NCBI GenBank assembly: GCA_964572065.1
Contig: CAZNER010000031.1
Span: 1-21,657, forward strand
Source: CAZNER01 sp964572065
GTDB taxonomy: Bacteria; Patescibacteriota; Dojkabacteria; JAHIVN01
Direction: 5' to 3'
Length of the DNA stretch: 21,657 nucleotides
Notes under the pieces: generated by a model
What the model saw: the letters and a program-made list of their open reading frames with translations, nothing else
Database searches by the model: none
What the model was told of the DNA's origin: nothing
Program-made: the position numbers and the translations under genes
Shown here: positions 5,725-10,345 of the stretch, in pieces
Layout: the number at the start of each line of letters is the position of its first letter
How positions within the stretch are numbered: the first letter of the stretch is position 1

Positions 5725-5799
5725 TGCATAATCCTATATTCATTGGGCAGGAATATGTTAACTAAAATCTCCCTTTGTTACACCTCAGGGAGATTTTTT
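5725..5799 (+). ncRNA. Candidate small RNA 1 (about 75 nt) ending in an intrinsic terminator
   Basis: The interval is bounded by the promoter at 5691-5718 and a textbook terminator at 5764-5799. Inside, ATATTC (5735-5740) can pair with GAATAT (5751-5756) as a second hairpin. A 16-codon frame (ATG 5755 to TGA 5805) exists, but its AGGA is only 2 nt from the ATG and its end lies past the T-tract, so a non-coding transcript is more likely. Targets are not evident. Confidence 0.45.
5764..5799 (+). terminator. Rho-independent terminator
   Basis: AAAATCTCCCT (5764-5774) pairs perfectly with AGGGAGATTTT (5787-5797), an 11-bp stem with a 12-nt loop, and the 3' arm runs into six T residues (5794-5799). 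It has a T-tract only on the plus strand, so it ends plus-strand transcripts. No plus-strand gene lies upstream, which is why a small RNA is proposed. Confidence 0.8.
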
Positions 5800-5843
5800 A
5801 TATGACAAACGTGTCTAGACTTATATCCATTTTTTAATAAAAT
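5798..5843 (+). promoter_or_regulatory. Small-RNA promoter with upstream box, copy 2
   Basis: TTATATGACAAACGTG (5798-5813) differs from copy 1 at one base. TAGACT (5816-5821) and TAAAAT (5838-5843) stand at the same distances from the box (3 and 25 nt after its end) as in copy 1. AGTTG occurs shortly after both -10 elements. Confidence 0.55.
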
Positions 5844-5849
5844 AAAGTT

Positions 5850-6026
5850 GTGAGTGGGAAGTGATCTAACGGCTGACTCTTCCATAAATGCAATAATGTT
5901 ACTTGAGCGGAATTGATAATGTAACTTTGGCGCACACAGTTACAGAGGTATGGCGTGCAAATGAATATCAAGTGTAGTTTGTAAACAACCAGCTCACACC
6001 AAATCCCTAATTTCGGTTAGGGATTT
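5850..6026 (+). ncRNA. Candidate small RNA 2 (about 177 nt)
   Basis: Downstream of promoter copy 2 the predicted 5' end TGTGAG (5849-5854) pairs with CTCACA (5993-5998), closing the domain. Inside are GGAAG/CTTCC (5857-5861 and 5879-5883) and a GTAAC at 5921-5925 that can pair either with GTTAC at 5898-5902 or with GTTAC at 5939-5943, so two alternative folds exist. A 10-bp perfect hairpin (AAATCCCTAA / TTAGGGATTT, 6001-6026) follows, with only a short T-tract. No open frame of note is present. Size and a closed-end fold recall 6S-like RNAs, but I cannot identify a family. Confidence 0.45.
6001..6026 (+). terminator. Perfect 10-bp hairpin, possible weak terminator
   Basis: AAATCCCTAA and TTAGGGATTT flank a TTTCGG loop. 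The following TTTACTATAT is a poor U-tract, so this may be a 3'-protective hairpin and not a true terminator. Loop bases 6009-6017 are complementary over 9 bp to 6220-6228. Confidence 0.45.
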
Positions 6027-6064
6027 ACTATATCTATTACTATATGATTATTACTTATCGGCCT

Positions 6065-6150
6065 CTCCCCTACTCTGCTATATATGTCTATAAAAGTGCA
6101 TATATCAACCTTTTTAGGTGGAGAAGAGGGTACTCGGTAGGGTAGGGGAG
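6065..6150 (+). ncRNA. Multibranch RNA fold in the gene-free region
   Basis: CTCCCCTACTCTGCT (6065-6079) pairs with GGTAGGGTAGGGGAG (6136-6150) over 15 continuous pairs, three of them G-U wobbles that work only as plus-strand RNA. The enclosed loop holds a 7-bp hairpin ATATATG/CATATAT (6080-6086, 6099-6105) and ACCT/AGGT (6108-6119). No clear promoter precedes it. It may be part of a longer transcript from 5850, or a DNA cruciform or replication site. Confidence 0.45.
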
Positions 6151-6181
6151 TGTGGTTACATTATTTACTCATGTATTAGAC

Positions 6182-6236
6182 GGGATAGGATCAGAAGTTA
6201 TTTTGCAATATAAATTTTTACCGAAATTCCTATCCC
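6182..6236. repeat. 9-bp inverted repeat with 37-nt loop
   Basis: GGGATAGGA (6182-6190) and TCCTATCCC (6228-6236) are exact reverse complements. They lie just past the stop of the minus-strand nuclease gene and could form a transcript-end hairpin in either direction, but no T-tract follows on the plus strand. Confidence 0.55.
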
Positions 6237-6250
6237 TAAATTATTATATA

Positions 6251-6664
6251 TTATTCCCAATGTCTGATTTTTTTAGAGTAAAATTTTTTAATTAAGTTAT
6301 ATTTTTCTGAGTTAATGTAATAGAGTTTTATCCAAGGGTAGTCTCGTTGTACAAGCGCAATTTTTTGGTAATCGGATTTCTCCATAAAACCTTTAACTTC
6401 GATATAATAAAATCTCTTACCAAAACTAACTTTGAAATCAGGTACGTAACCTTTAATTTGAAATCTGTTTGGTTTGAAATATAGTAGGTCTGGTTCGTAT
6501 TCAACCGAGTCAAAATTTTTGGTTTTGAGGTACCGGTAGACGTTGGCTTCCATTTTAGATTTAAAATATATTTTTGTGTCATTTCTATAACCTGCTTTCG
6601 CCGGGTATCTTATTCTGTACTTTTTATTTCTTTGTTGGTCTTCCTGTTTTCTTAGTCCAAACAT
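6251..6664 (-). CDS. PD-(D/E)xK endonuclease (DUF1064-like)
   Basis: The product (137 aa) carries the phage nuclease pattern: KSKMEANVYRYLK (E39) at the first helix, YEPDLLYF, then GYVPDFKVSFGKRFYYIEVKG with D76, E89 and K91 as the PD-x(n)-ExK catalytic set. This agrees with DUF1064-type proteins, small PD-(D/E)xK enzymes found in phage recombination and replication blocks, probably acting on branched or foreign DNA. It lies after a membrane/zinc gene, with a 41-nt overlap, in a two-gene operon divergent from the recombination genes. There is no ribosome site before ATG 6664, so translation is likely coupled. Confidence 0.78.
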   Translation of the reverse strand: MFGLRKQEDQQRNKKYRIRYPAKAGYRNDTKIYFKSKMEANVYRYLKTKNFDSVEYEPDLLYFKPNRFQIKGYVPDFKVSFGKRFYYIEVKGFMEKSDYQKIALVQRDYPWIKLYYINSEKYNLIKKFYSKKIRHWE

Positions 6665-6851
6665 GATTGCATCTTGTGCATGTATATTTGTAATGAGTTT
6701 TGTTCTCTATCTTTATTTTATCAGTTTTAAAATTTTCATGCTCACAGACGTCTTTGCTTACAATTCCATAAACACCGTATCCAATCATTACACTAGCAAG
6801 TAGTGAAAATAATGGATAATAATTTGTAACTATATAATTAAGAAAGTTCAT
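6624..6851 (-). CDS. Membrane-anchored zinc-ribbon protein (75 aa)
   Basis: Residues 3-32 (FLNYIVTNYYPLFSLLASVMIGYGVYGIV) form one long transmembrane helix. The remainder has CEHENF, then YTCTRCNHVWTKKTGRP, giving C-x-H and C-x2-C-x-H groups that could bind one zinc. The basic tail (KKTGRPTKK) may touch nucleic acid. AGGAG lies 7 nt before the ATG in TTTACCAGGAG, nearly the same leader as the divergent plus-strand gene at 6982. First gene of the short leftward operon with the nuclease; function unknown. Confidence 0.65.
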   Translation of the reverse strand: MNFLNYIVTNYYPLFSLLASVMIGYGVYGIVSKDVCEHENFKTDKIKIENKTHYKYTCTRCNHVWTKKTGRPTKK

Positions 6852-6886
6852 TGCATTTTCTCCTGGTAAATTTATATATTATGCGT

Positions 6887-6892
6887 ATTATA
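6887..6892 (-). promoter_or_regulatory. -10 element of the leftward divergent promoter
   Basis: A perfect TATAAT on the minus strand lies 35 nt before the ATG at 6851 and its ribosome site. No good -35 is seen 16-18 nt upstream (ATATAT), so activation by a factor is possible. Confidence 0.45.
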
Positions 6893-6923
6893 CAGCAATT
6901 AATTTTGTCATATATTTGCATAA

Positions 6924-6951
6924 TTGACACGTAGTAGTAACTAGGTATACT
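6924..6951 (+). promoter_or_regulatory. Sigma-70 promoter of the rightward recombination block
   Basis: TTGACA (6924-6929), 16 nt and TATACT (6946-6951) precede the gene at 6982 by 30 nt. The first 12 bases TTGACACGTAGT recur exactly at 8049-8060. Confidence 0.75.
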
Positions 6952-6981
6952 TAAGTTATTATCAAATTACCAGGAGGCCTA

Positions 6982-7167
6982 ATGAAATATTCTCTGCCCC
7001 AAAATCTTAAGTTTAAAAAAATTAAGAATGTTAAACAATACATTCAGGACTGTGAGTACGAACTTGCTGAGCAAAAAATACTCAAGAACATGAATGATTG
7101 GTACATTAAAAACTACAGCAATGTAGAACAAACAAGAAAGGAAATCCAAAATGCAATTTTGTCCTAA
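6982..7167 (+). CDS. Hypothetical protein (61 aa)
   Basis: The product is a small, charged, helical protein (KNVKQYIQDCEYELAEQKILKNMNDWYIKNYSNVEQTRKEIQNAIL) with a basic N-terminus (LKFKKIKN). It is the first gene of the rightward block, with CCAGGAGG 5 nt before the ATG, so it should be made early and at high level. First genes in such blocks are often host-takeover or regulatory proteins; no family is recognised here. It overlaps the next gene by 17 nt. Confidence 0.65.
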   Translation: MKYSLPQNLKFKKIKNVKQYIQDCEYELAEQKILKNMNDWYIKNYSNVEQTRKEIQNAILS

Positions 7168-7369
7168 ATGTGGATCATATTATAGTAAAGATTATGCAGT
7201 AGACCACGTCTACGAATGCTACACTCAAACAACACGCAACGAATCAGGTACGGCTACATATAGAATTACACTACCAGGTATATATAAATTAATAGAATTA
7301 AATGCAATAGATCCTAACAGAGCTGCATACAAACTTGCTCGTTATGGACTTGGAAAGGTATCTAAATAA
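7151..7369 (+). CDS. Small zinc-finger protein (72 aa)
   Basis: The N-terminus FCPKCGSYYSKDYAVDHVYEC has C-x2-C followed by H and C, a C2HC-type zinc site of about 20 residues. The rest (YRITLPGIYKLIELNAIDPNRAAYKLARYGLGK) looks helical. AAGGA lies about 8 nt before the ATG inside the preceding gene. Its stop touches the ERF gene's ATG (TAATG), so the two are translationally coupled, hinting at a role in recombination. No named family. Confidence 0.65.
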   Translation: MQFCPKCGSYYSKDYAVDHVYECYTQTTRNESGTATYRITLPGIYKLIELNAIDPNRAAYKLARYGLGKVSK

Positions 7370-8052
7370 TGAAAGCACTAGCAAAAATACAAAAGGAACT
7401 TAAAGCTCCTAAAAACCAACGTAACAATTTCGCAAACTATAATTACAGATCATGCGAAGACATCTTAGAAGCTGTAAAACCATATTTAGATGGTAAAGAC
7501 GAAATATCACTTATAGTTAATGATGAAATAGTACAAATAGGAGATAGGTATTACGTTAAAGCAACAGCAGTTCTAAGTGATAAAGATGGTAAAACTGCAA
7601 GCGCAACTGCATTTGCTCGTGAACCATTAACTAAAAAAGGTATGGACGAACCACAAATAACAGGTGCTACATCATCTTATGCAAGAAAATATGCACTTAA
7701 TGGACTATTTGCAATAGACGATACCAAAGATGCAGATACTAATGAACATACTAAAGTAGTAAGACAAGCGCCAAAATTAAAATCTAACGCTAAAACACCT
7801 TCAGGAATACCAATGTATGACTTCACAGTAGAAAGTGTCGCACGTGGCAATAATACGCCTTTAAAAGATACATCTGAACAAGATTTAGAAAAACTAAGAA
7901 AGAAGTATTTTGCAATTGCATATAAGTTAGGTATGAAGAATCCTAAAGAATATATTAAAGAAAAGTTAAACGTAGCGTCTTTTAACGATATCTCTGAGAC
8001 CAAATTGTCAACATTTGTCAGAGCATTGGAGATGAAAGTAAAACATTCTTGA
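7369..8052 (+). CDS. erf: ERF-family single-strand annealing protein
   Basis: This is a phage recombinase that anneals complementary single strands, as in P22 Erf. Family marks: NYNYRSCEDILEAVKPYL (24-40), IGDRYYVKATAVLSDKDGKTASATAFA (57-83), and the signature QITGATSSYARKYALNGLFAIDDTKDAD (96-123). At 227 aa it has typical length; the C-terminal third is variable and charged, again typical. It would promote concatemer formation and recombination together with the nucleases nearby. Initiation is probably coupled to the previous gene (1-nt overlap, AAAGG further upstream). A second promoter follows immediately after its stop. Confidence 0.92.
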   Translation: MKALAKIQKELKAPKNQRNNFANYNYRSCEDILEAVKPYLDGKDEISLIVNDEIVQIGDRYYVKATAVLSDKDGKTASATAFAREPLTKKGMDEPQITGATSSYARKYALNGLFAIDDTKDADTNEHTKVVRQAPKLKSNAKTPSGIPMYDFTVESVARGNNTPLKDTSEQDLEKLRKKYFAIAYKLGMKNPKEYIKEKLNVASFNDISETKLSTFVRALEMKVKHS

Positions 8053-8077
8053 CACGTAGTGTAATCTATGTAATAAT
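8049..8077 (+). promoter_or_regulatory. Second rightward promoter with shared TTGACACGTAGT
   Basis: TTGACA (8049-8054) overlaps the ERF stop codon. AATAAT (8072-8077) is 17 nt downstream and is preceded by TG in extended -10 position. The 12-nt start is identical to the promoter at 6924. It would drive the genes from 8111 onward. Confidence 0.65.
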
Positions 8078-8110
8078 ATCTATAGTTAATAATTTAAGAA
8101 AGAAAGCCCA

Positions 8111-8395
8111 ATGACAAACACACAAGCACAGCAATTTATAACACAGCTAGGATTACCTGCAGAAAAAATTAGTATTAACGAAATGTTTACACAAATTGTT
8201 GATTACGCAGAAAGTCTAGTACACGAAATTAAAACATACGAGCATAACGAATTTATTGAACAACACTTTGGCGCACACGATAAAATAATGGTAGCAAGAG
8301 TATTAGCATCTGACATTGTAGATTATGCAGATACAATAGAAATGATCTACATTCAAAAAGATAATCAATGGTATTACTATGGAGAAAAAGAATAA
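8111..8395 (+). CDS. Hypothetical acidic protein (94 aa)
   Basis: The product is a soluble acidic helical protein: TNTQAQQFITQLGLPAEKISINEMFTQIVDYAESLVHEIKTYEHNEFIEQHFGAHDKIMVARVLASDIVDYADTIEMIYIQKDNQWYYYGEKE. The acidic surface and small size resemble DNA-mimic or protein-binding phage factors, but that is a guess. It follows its own promoter at 8049. A purine-rich AAGAAAG lies 5 nt before the ATG. Confidence 0.65.
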   Translation: MTNTQAQQFITQLGLPAEKISINEMFTQIVDYAESLVHEIKTYEHNEFIEQHFGAHDKIMVARVLASDIVDYADTIEMIYIQKDNQWYYYGEKE

Positions 8396-8396
8396 A

Positions 8397-8591
8397 ATGA
8401 ATAGAGACTACTGCCGAAAATGTGGAAGATACGTATATAACAAAACATTGGATTACAGTAAAAGAATATATGGCGAAGTGTATTGCTTTAACTGCCAAAA
8501 AGGTAAAGTAATGCTAAAAGAAGATGGAACGCCTTATACATGGAAACCAACACCACTTGAGGCAATTAGGGACAAAAGCTTTATTAAGTGA
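8397..8591 (+). CDS. Small zinc-ribbon protein (64 aa)
   Basis: Two C-x2-C knuckles, CRKCGRYVYNKTLDYSKRIYGEVYCFNC, spaced about 24 residues apart, form a four-cysteine zinc ribbon. The C-terminus (LKEDGTPYTWKPTPLEAIRDKSF) is polar. I prefer ATG 8397, two bases after the preceding stop, with GGAG upstream inside that gene; ATG 8379 adds six residues. Its TGA at 8589-8591 is followed after no spacer by the first base pair of the long hairpin at 8592, so the ribosome leaving this gene runs directly into the structured RNA. Confidence 0.65.
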   Translation: MNRDYCRKCGRYVYNKTLDYSKRIYGEVYCFNCQKGKVMLKEDGTPYTWKPTPLEAIRDKSFIK

Positions 8592-8773
8592 GTCCTTCAT
8601 AGGATATTTTAGGTTCATTCTTGTACCAGGACGTGAAATATCCCATGAGGGACAGCACAGGAGATACTATGACAGAGGGTATCTCCTACGATATAAGTTA
8701 CTATCTGAGCATAAAGTGCTTAGCTAGTAGCACAATATCGTGTTACAAAAAAATAGATGTTAGGAGAAACATC
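8592..8773 (+). ncRNA. Highly structured intergenic RNA or regulatory leader
   Basis: Four consecutive hairpins fill the gap exactly from one stop codon to the next start codon. H1: 8592-8610 with 8635-8653, 18 pairs and one mismatch. H2: AGGAGATAC (8659-8667) with GTATCTCCT (8679-8687), 9 perfect pairs with an ATG in its loop. H3: ACGATAT (8688-8694) with ATATCGT (8735-8741) enclosing GTTACTA/TAGTAGC and CTGAGCA/TGCTTAG (8697-8731), 21 pairs in all. H4: GATGTT (8756-8761) with AACATC (8768-8773), whose loop is the ribosome site AGGAGA. All four wobble pairs are G-U only on the plus strand, so the molecule is plus-strand RNA. Confidence 0.65.
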
Positions 8774-8908
8774 ATGTCTAACTTTTTCTACCTGGATCCT
8801 GAAGAAGAAGAAGAACAGGAACCAACAACAGAAGAGTTGCAGGAAATCGAAAACAATCCTGTTGACACAAGTAACGCTGAAGACGTTACAGATGATCTGT
8901 ACGGTTAG
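8774..8908 (+). CDS. Acidic small protein (44 aa)
   Basis: The product MSNFFYLDPEEEEEQEPTTEELQEIENNPVDTSNAEDVTDDLYG is extremely acidic and low in complexity after the first eight residues. The ribosome site AGGAGA is displayed in a hairpin loop 6 nt before the ATG. The same frame is open upstream to an ATG at 8669 (36 residues more), whose Shine-Dalgarno site is buried in a 9-bp stem; I consider that extension unlikely in the unfolded default. A small, highly acidic phage protein may mimic DNA or bind a basic host protein, but no family is recognised. Both flanks are structured RNA. Confidence 0.6.
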   Translation: MSNFFYLDPEEEEEQEPTTEELQEIENNPVDTSNAEDVTDDLYG

Positions 8909-8962
8909 CCATTCTGGCTAAACATACAAAGAGGTAGTTAATAACTACGATTGACTACCTCT
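8905..8962 (+). promoter_or_regulatory. Two hairpins after the acidic ORF
   Basis: TTAGCC (8905-8910) and GGCTAA (8916-8921) form a hairpin containing the TAG stop codon of the acidic ORF. AGAGGTAGT (8930-8938) pairs perfectly with ACTACCTCT (8954-8962), or alternatively GTAGTTA (8934-8940) with TAACTAC (8942-8948). Neither is followed by a T-tract, so these are not ordinary terminators. Confidence 0.55.
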
Positions 8963-8973
8963 AATTCATAATT

Positions 8974-9402
8974 ATGTTATTACAAACAAACAAAAAACAA
9001 ATTTTAAACGCAGATGACTTATATAATTATTATCTGTATGAAATTAAAAATTATTTAACTTACATAGATTTGTATAAAGAACATCTTTTTTGTATTGGAT
9101 TGGATAGAAATCATTATGTATTGTATTGTAATTTAGCTTCTATAGGGCATGAGAGTGGAGTAAGTGCAAACGTTAAAGATCTTATTAGATATGCCGCAAC
9201 TTACAATGCTAAATATGTTGTTATGATACATAATCATCCATTTAATTCTGAACCAAGCGAACCTGATATAGAAATAACTAGAAAGTGGGGAAGAGCTATG
9301 ATGGGAGTTGGCATTAAACTTAACGAGCATATAGTTGTAAAAGATGATGGATATACAAGTATAGTTAGTATAATTAAAGAAAGAAAAGCAAATGAAGTAT
9401 AA
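8974..9402 (+). CDS. RadC-like JAB/MPN metalloprotein
   Basis: The C-terminal half matches the RadC/MPN+ domain: LFCIGLDRNHYVLYCNLASIG, DLIRYAATYNAKYVVMIHNHPFNSEPSEPDIEITRKWGRAMMGVGIKLNEHIVV. H86 and H88 of HNHP with S95 and D98 form the HxHP-x5-SxxD JAMM zinc site. The N-terminal 35 residues replace the helix-hairpin-helix of chromosomal RadC. Such proteins are common near phage recombination genes and anti-restriction regions, with no settled biochemical function. No ribosome site is visible before ATG 8974; a two-hairpin segment lies directly upstream. It overlaps the 48-aa zinc protein gene by 11 nt. Confidence 0.82.
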   Translation: MLLQTNKKQILNADDLYNYYLYEIKNYLTYIDLYKEHLFCIGLDRNHYVLYCNLASIGHESGVSANVKDLIRYAATYNAKYVVMIHNHPFNSEPSEPDIEITRKWGRAMMGVGIKLNEHIVVKDDGYTSIVSIIKERKANEV

Positions 9403-9538
9403 AACAAAAACATGCGAAAGATGCAATGAAAAATACACAGGTACTGCAAGTTCTAAATACTGCATCACTTGTAAAGATGTAATAATTTCTGAGCGTAAAG
9501 TTAAATATTCAGCTCAGAGAAAGGTAAATAAAAAATGA
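9392..9538 (+). CDS. Tiny zinc-ribbon protein (48 aa)
   Basis: A short frame fills the gap between the RadC-like and membrane genes. It reads MKYKTKTCERCNEKYTG, then SSKYCITCK, then a basic tail, so two C-x2-C knuckles about 12 residues apart form a four-cysteine zinc site. The start overlaps the RadC-like gene; the stop overlaps the next ATG as ATGA. The conserved knuckles and coupling leave little doubt that it is coding. A basic zinc protein may bind nucleic acid. AAGAAAAG before the ATG is a weak ribosome site. Confidence 0.7.
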   Translation: MKYKTKTCERCNEKYTGTASSKYCITCKDVIISERKVKYSAQRKVNKK

Positions 9539-9825
9539 AACAAATAATTAAAAATTACTACGGTATATTTGCAATAATAGCTTTAATAGTATCTTTTATA
9601 TATAATTACGCCTTAAACTTTTCATTTATGGTAAATAGAGTTTATTCAGCTACGTTTTTTAGAGGTATATATTACTTTATAGAGTTTAATATAATATCAA
9701 CTATAAATACTATACTTGGTGCTGTAATACTTACTGCATTATGGGGAACATTGTTTTTACCTATATATCTAGCAGTAAGGTGGTCATTAATTACTATATA
9801 TAAATTTTTCAAAGGCACGTTGTAG
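9535..9825 (+). CDS. Integral membrane protein (96 aa)
   Basis: The protein has two or three hydrophobic segments: YYGIFAIIALIVSFIYNYAL (about 8-27), the IYYFIEFNIISTINTILGAVILTAL region (about 45-70) and LFLPIYLAVRWSLITIYKFF. A loop with Arg/Tyr/Phe lies between the first two. The ends are basic. It is coupled to the 48-aa zinc protein by a 4-nt ATGA overlap. It lies in the recombination block and not with the lysis genes, so it may be a host-envelope or exclusion factor. No family recognised. Confidence 0.6.
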   Translation: MKQIIKNYYGIFAIIALIVSFIYNYALNFSFMVNRVYSATFFRGIYYFIEFNIISTINTILGAVILTALWGTLFLPIYLAVRWSLITIYKFFKGTL

Positions 9826-9837
9826 TACAATAACGAC
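9826..9837 (+). promoter_or_regulatory. -10-like TACAAT directly before the NinG-like ATG
   Basis: TACAAT (9826-9831) then AACGAC then ATG. The 15-nt string differs by one base from that before the Phd-like gene. No convincing -35 is seen. A leaderless transcript is possible. Confidence 0.4.
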
Positions 9838-10275
9838 ATGAAAAAGAAACTGCCCATTACAAAACTTAAAGCTAAGGCCTGGAACTTGTTTTCTAGGTAT
9901 ATAAGATACAGAGATTGCTACCAAACAACAGGCACTTATGAGTTTGGAATCTGTTACACGTGCGAAAAGAAATATCCATTTAAAAAATTACAAGCAGGTC
10001 ATTTTGTAGATTCTAGGACAAAACCTGTACTATTTAATCCTGACATCGTTAAAGCGCAATGCATGGGTTGTAACGTCTTTAAAAAAGGTAATAAAGACTT
10101 CTACACGCCAAAAATGATTAAAGAGTATGGTCAAGATAAGGTGTTAGAGTTTTTAGAATTAAGACATAATAAAGATAAGACGTGGAGAAGGGAAGAGTTG
10201 TATAAAGTTATAGAAATCTACCAAGATAAAATCCAGGAATATGAGCAACTTGCTAGAAATCATGTCTCAGACTAG
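9838..10275 (+). CDS. ninG: NinG/Rap-like recombination nuclease
   Basis: The product (145 aa) follows the lambda NinG (Rap) pattern: LKAKAWNLFSRYIRYRD (10-26), CYTC (C39, C42), KLQAGHF (H55), then AQCMGCNVFKKGN (C75, C78, N79, N85). Four cysteines bind structural zinc; the H and N residues belong to the HNH-like active site. Lambda Rap resolves Holliday junctions and branched DNA. The length is shorter than the ~200 aa of lambda NinG, with the charged N-terminal extension missing. Together with ERF this forms a P22/lambda-type recombination set. There is no Shine-Dalgarno site; TACAAT lies 6 nt before the ATG. Confidence 0.88.
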   Translation: MKKKLPITKLKAKAWNLFSRYIRYRDCYQTTGTYEFGICYTCEKKYPFKKLQAGHFVDSRTKPVLFNPDIVKAQCMGCNVFKKGNKDFYTPKMIKEYGQDKVLEFLELRHNKDKTWRREELYKVIEIYQDKIQEYEQLARNHVSD

Positions 10276-10345
10276 AACTGTAGACGTACCGGTTTGGTTA
10301 ATAATCATAATATCAGTATTAAGTTTTAAAGGATTATTCAAATGA
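10262..10345 (+). CDS. Single-TM micropeptide (27 aa)
   Basis: A short frame bridges the NinG-like gene and the following membrane protein: MSQTRTVDVPVW, then LIIIISVLSF, then KGLFK. This is a polar N-terminus, one hydrophobic helix and a basic end. Its start overlaps the NinG-like gene by 14 nt, and its stop overlaps the next ATG as ATGA, the same coupling seen elsewhere in this block. No clear ribosome site. Such phage micropeptides are easily missed; function unknown. Confidence 0.5.
   Translation: MSQTRTVDVPVWLIIIISVLSFKGLFK

Noticed and set aside
5755..5805. A 16-codon leader-peptide frame over the first terminator.
   Set aside because: AGGA is only 2 nt from the ATG, the frame ends beyond the T-tract, and no regulated gene follows on that strand.
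5849..6001. A tRNA-like or tmRNA-like end: TGTGAG near the 5' end and CTCACACCA at the 3' end.
   Set aside because: No T-arm or D-arm can be drawn before the acceptor-like arm, and the size does not fit tmRNA.
6128..6148. Possible G-quadruplex from four G runs.
   Set aside because: One run has only two Gs, and the same bases form the 15-bp stem, which explains them better.
8524..8727. Plus-strand 67-aa frame across the zinc-ribbon gene end and the structured RNA.
   Set aside because: It is out of frame with both real neighbours, has no ribosome site, and most of its length lies in paired RNA.
8621..8773. N-terminal extension of the acidic ORF up to 8621.
   Set aside because: Composition changes sharply, the region is explained by paired RNA, and the best ribosome site is at 8762-8767. 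ATG 8669 is kept only as an alternative.
8930..8962. 9-bp inverted repeat as a terminator.
   Set aside because: No T-tract follows on either strand, and genes continue in the same direction.
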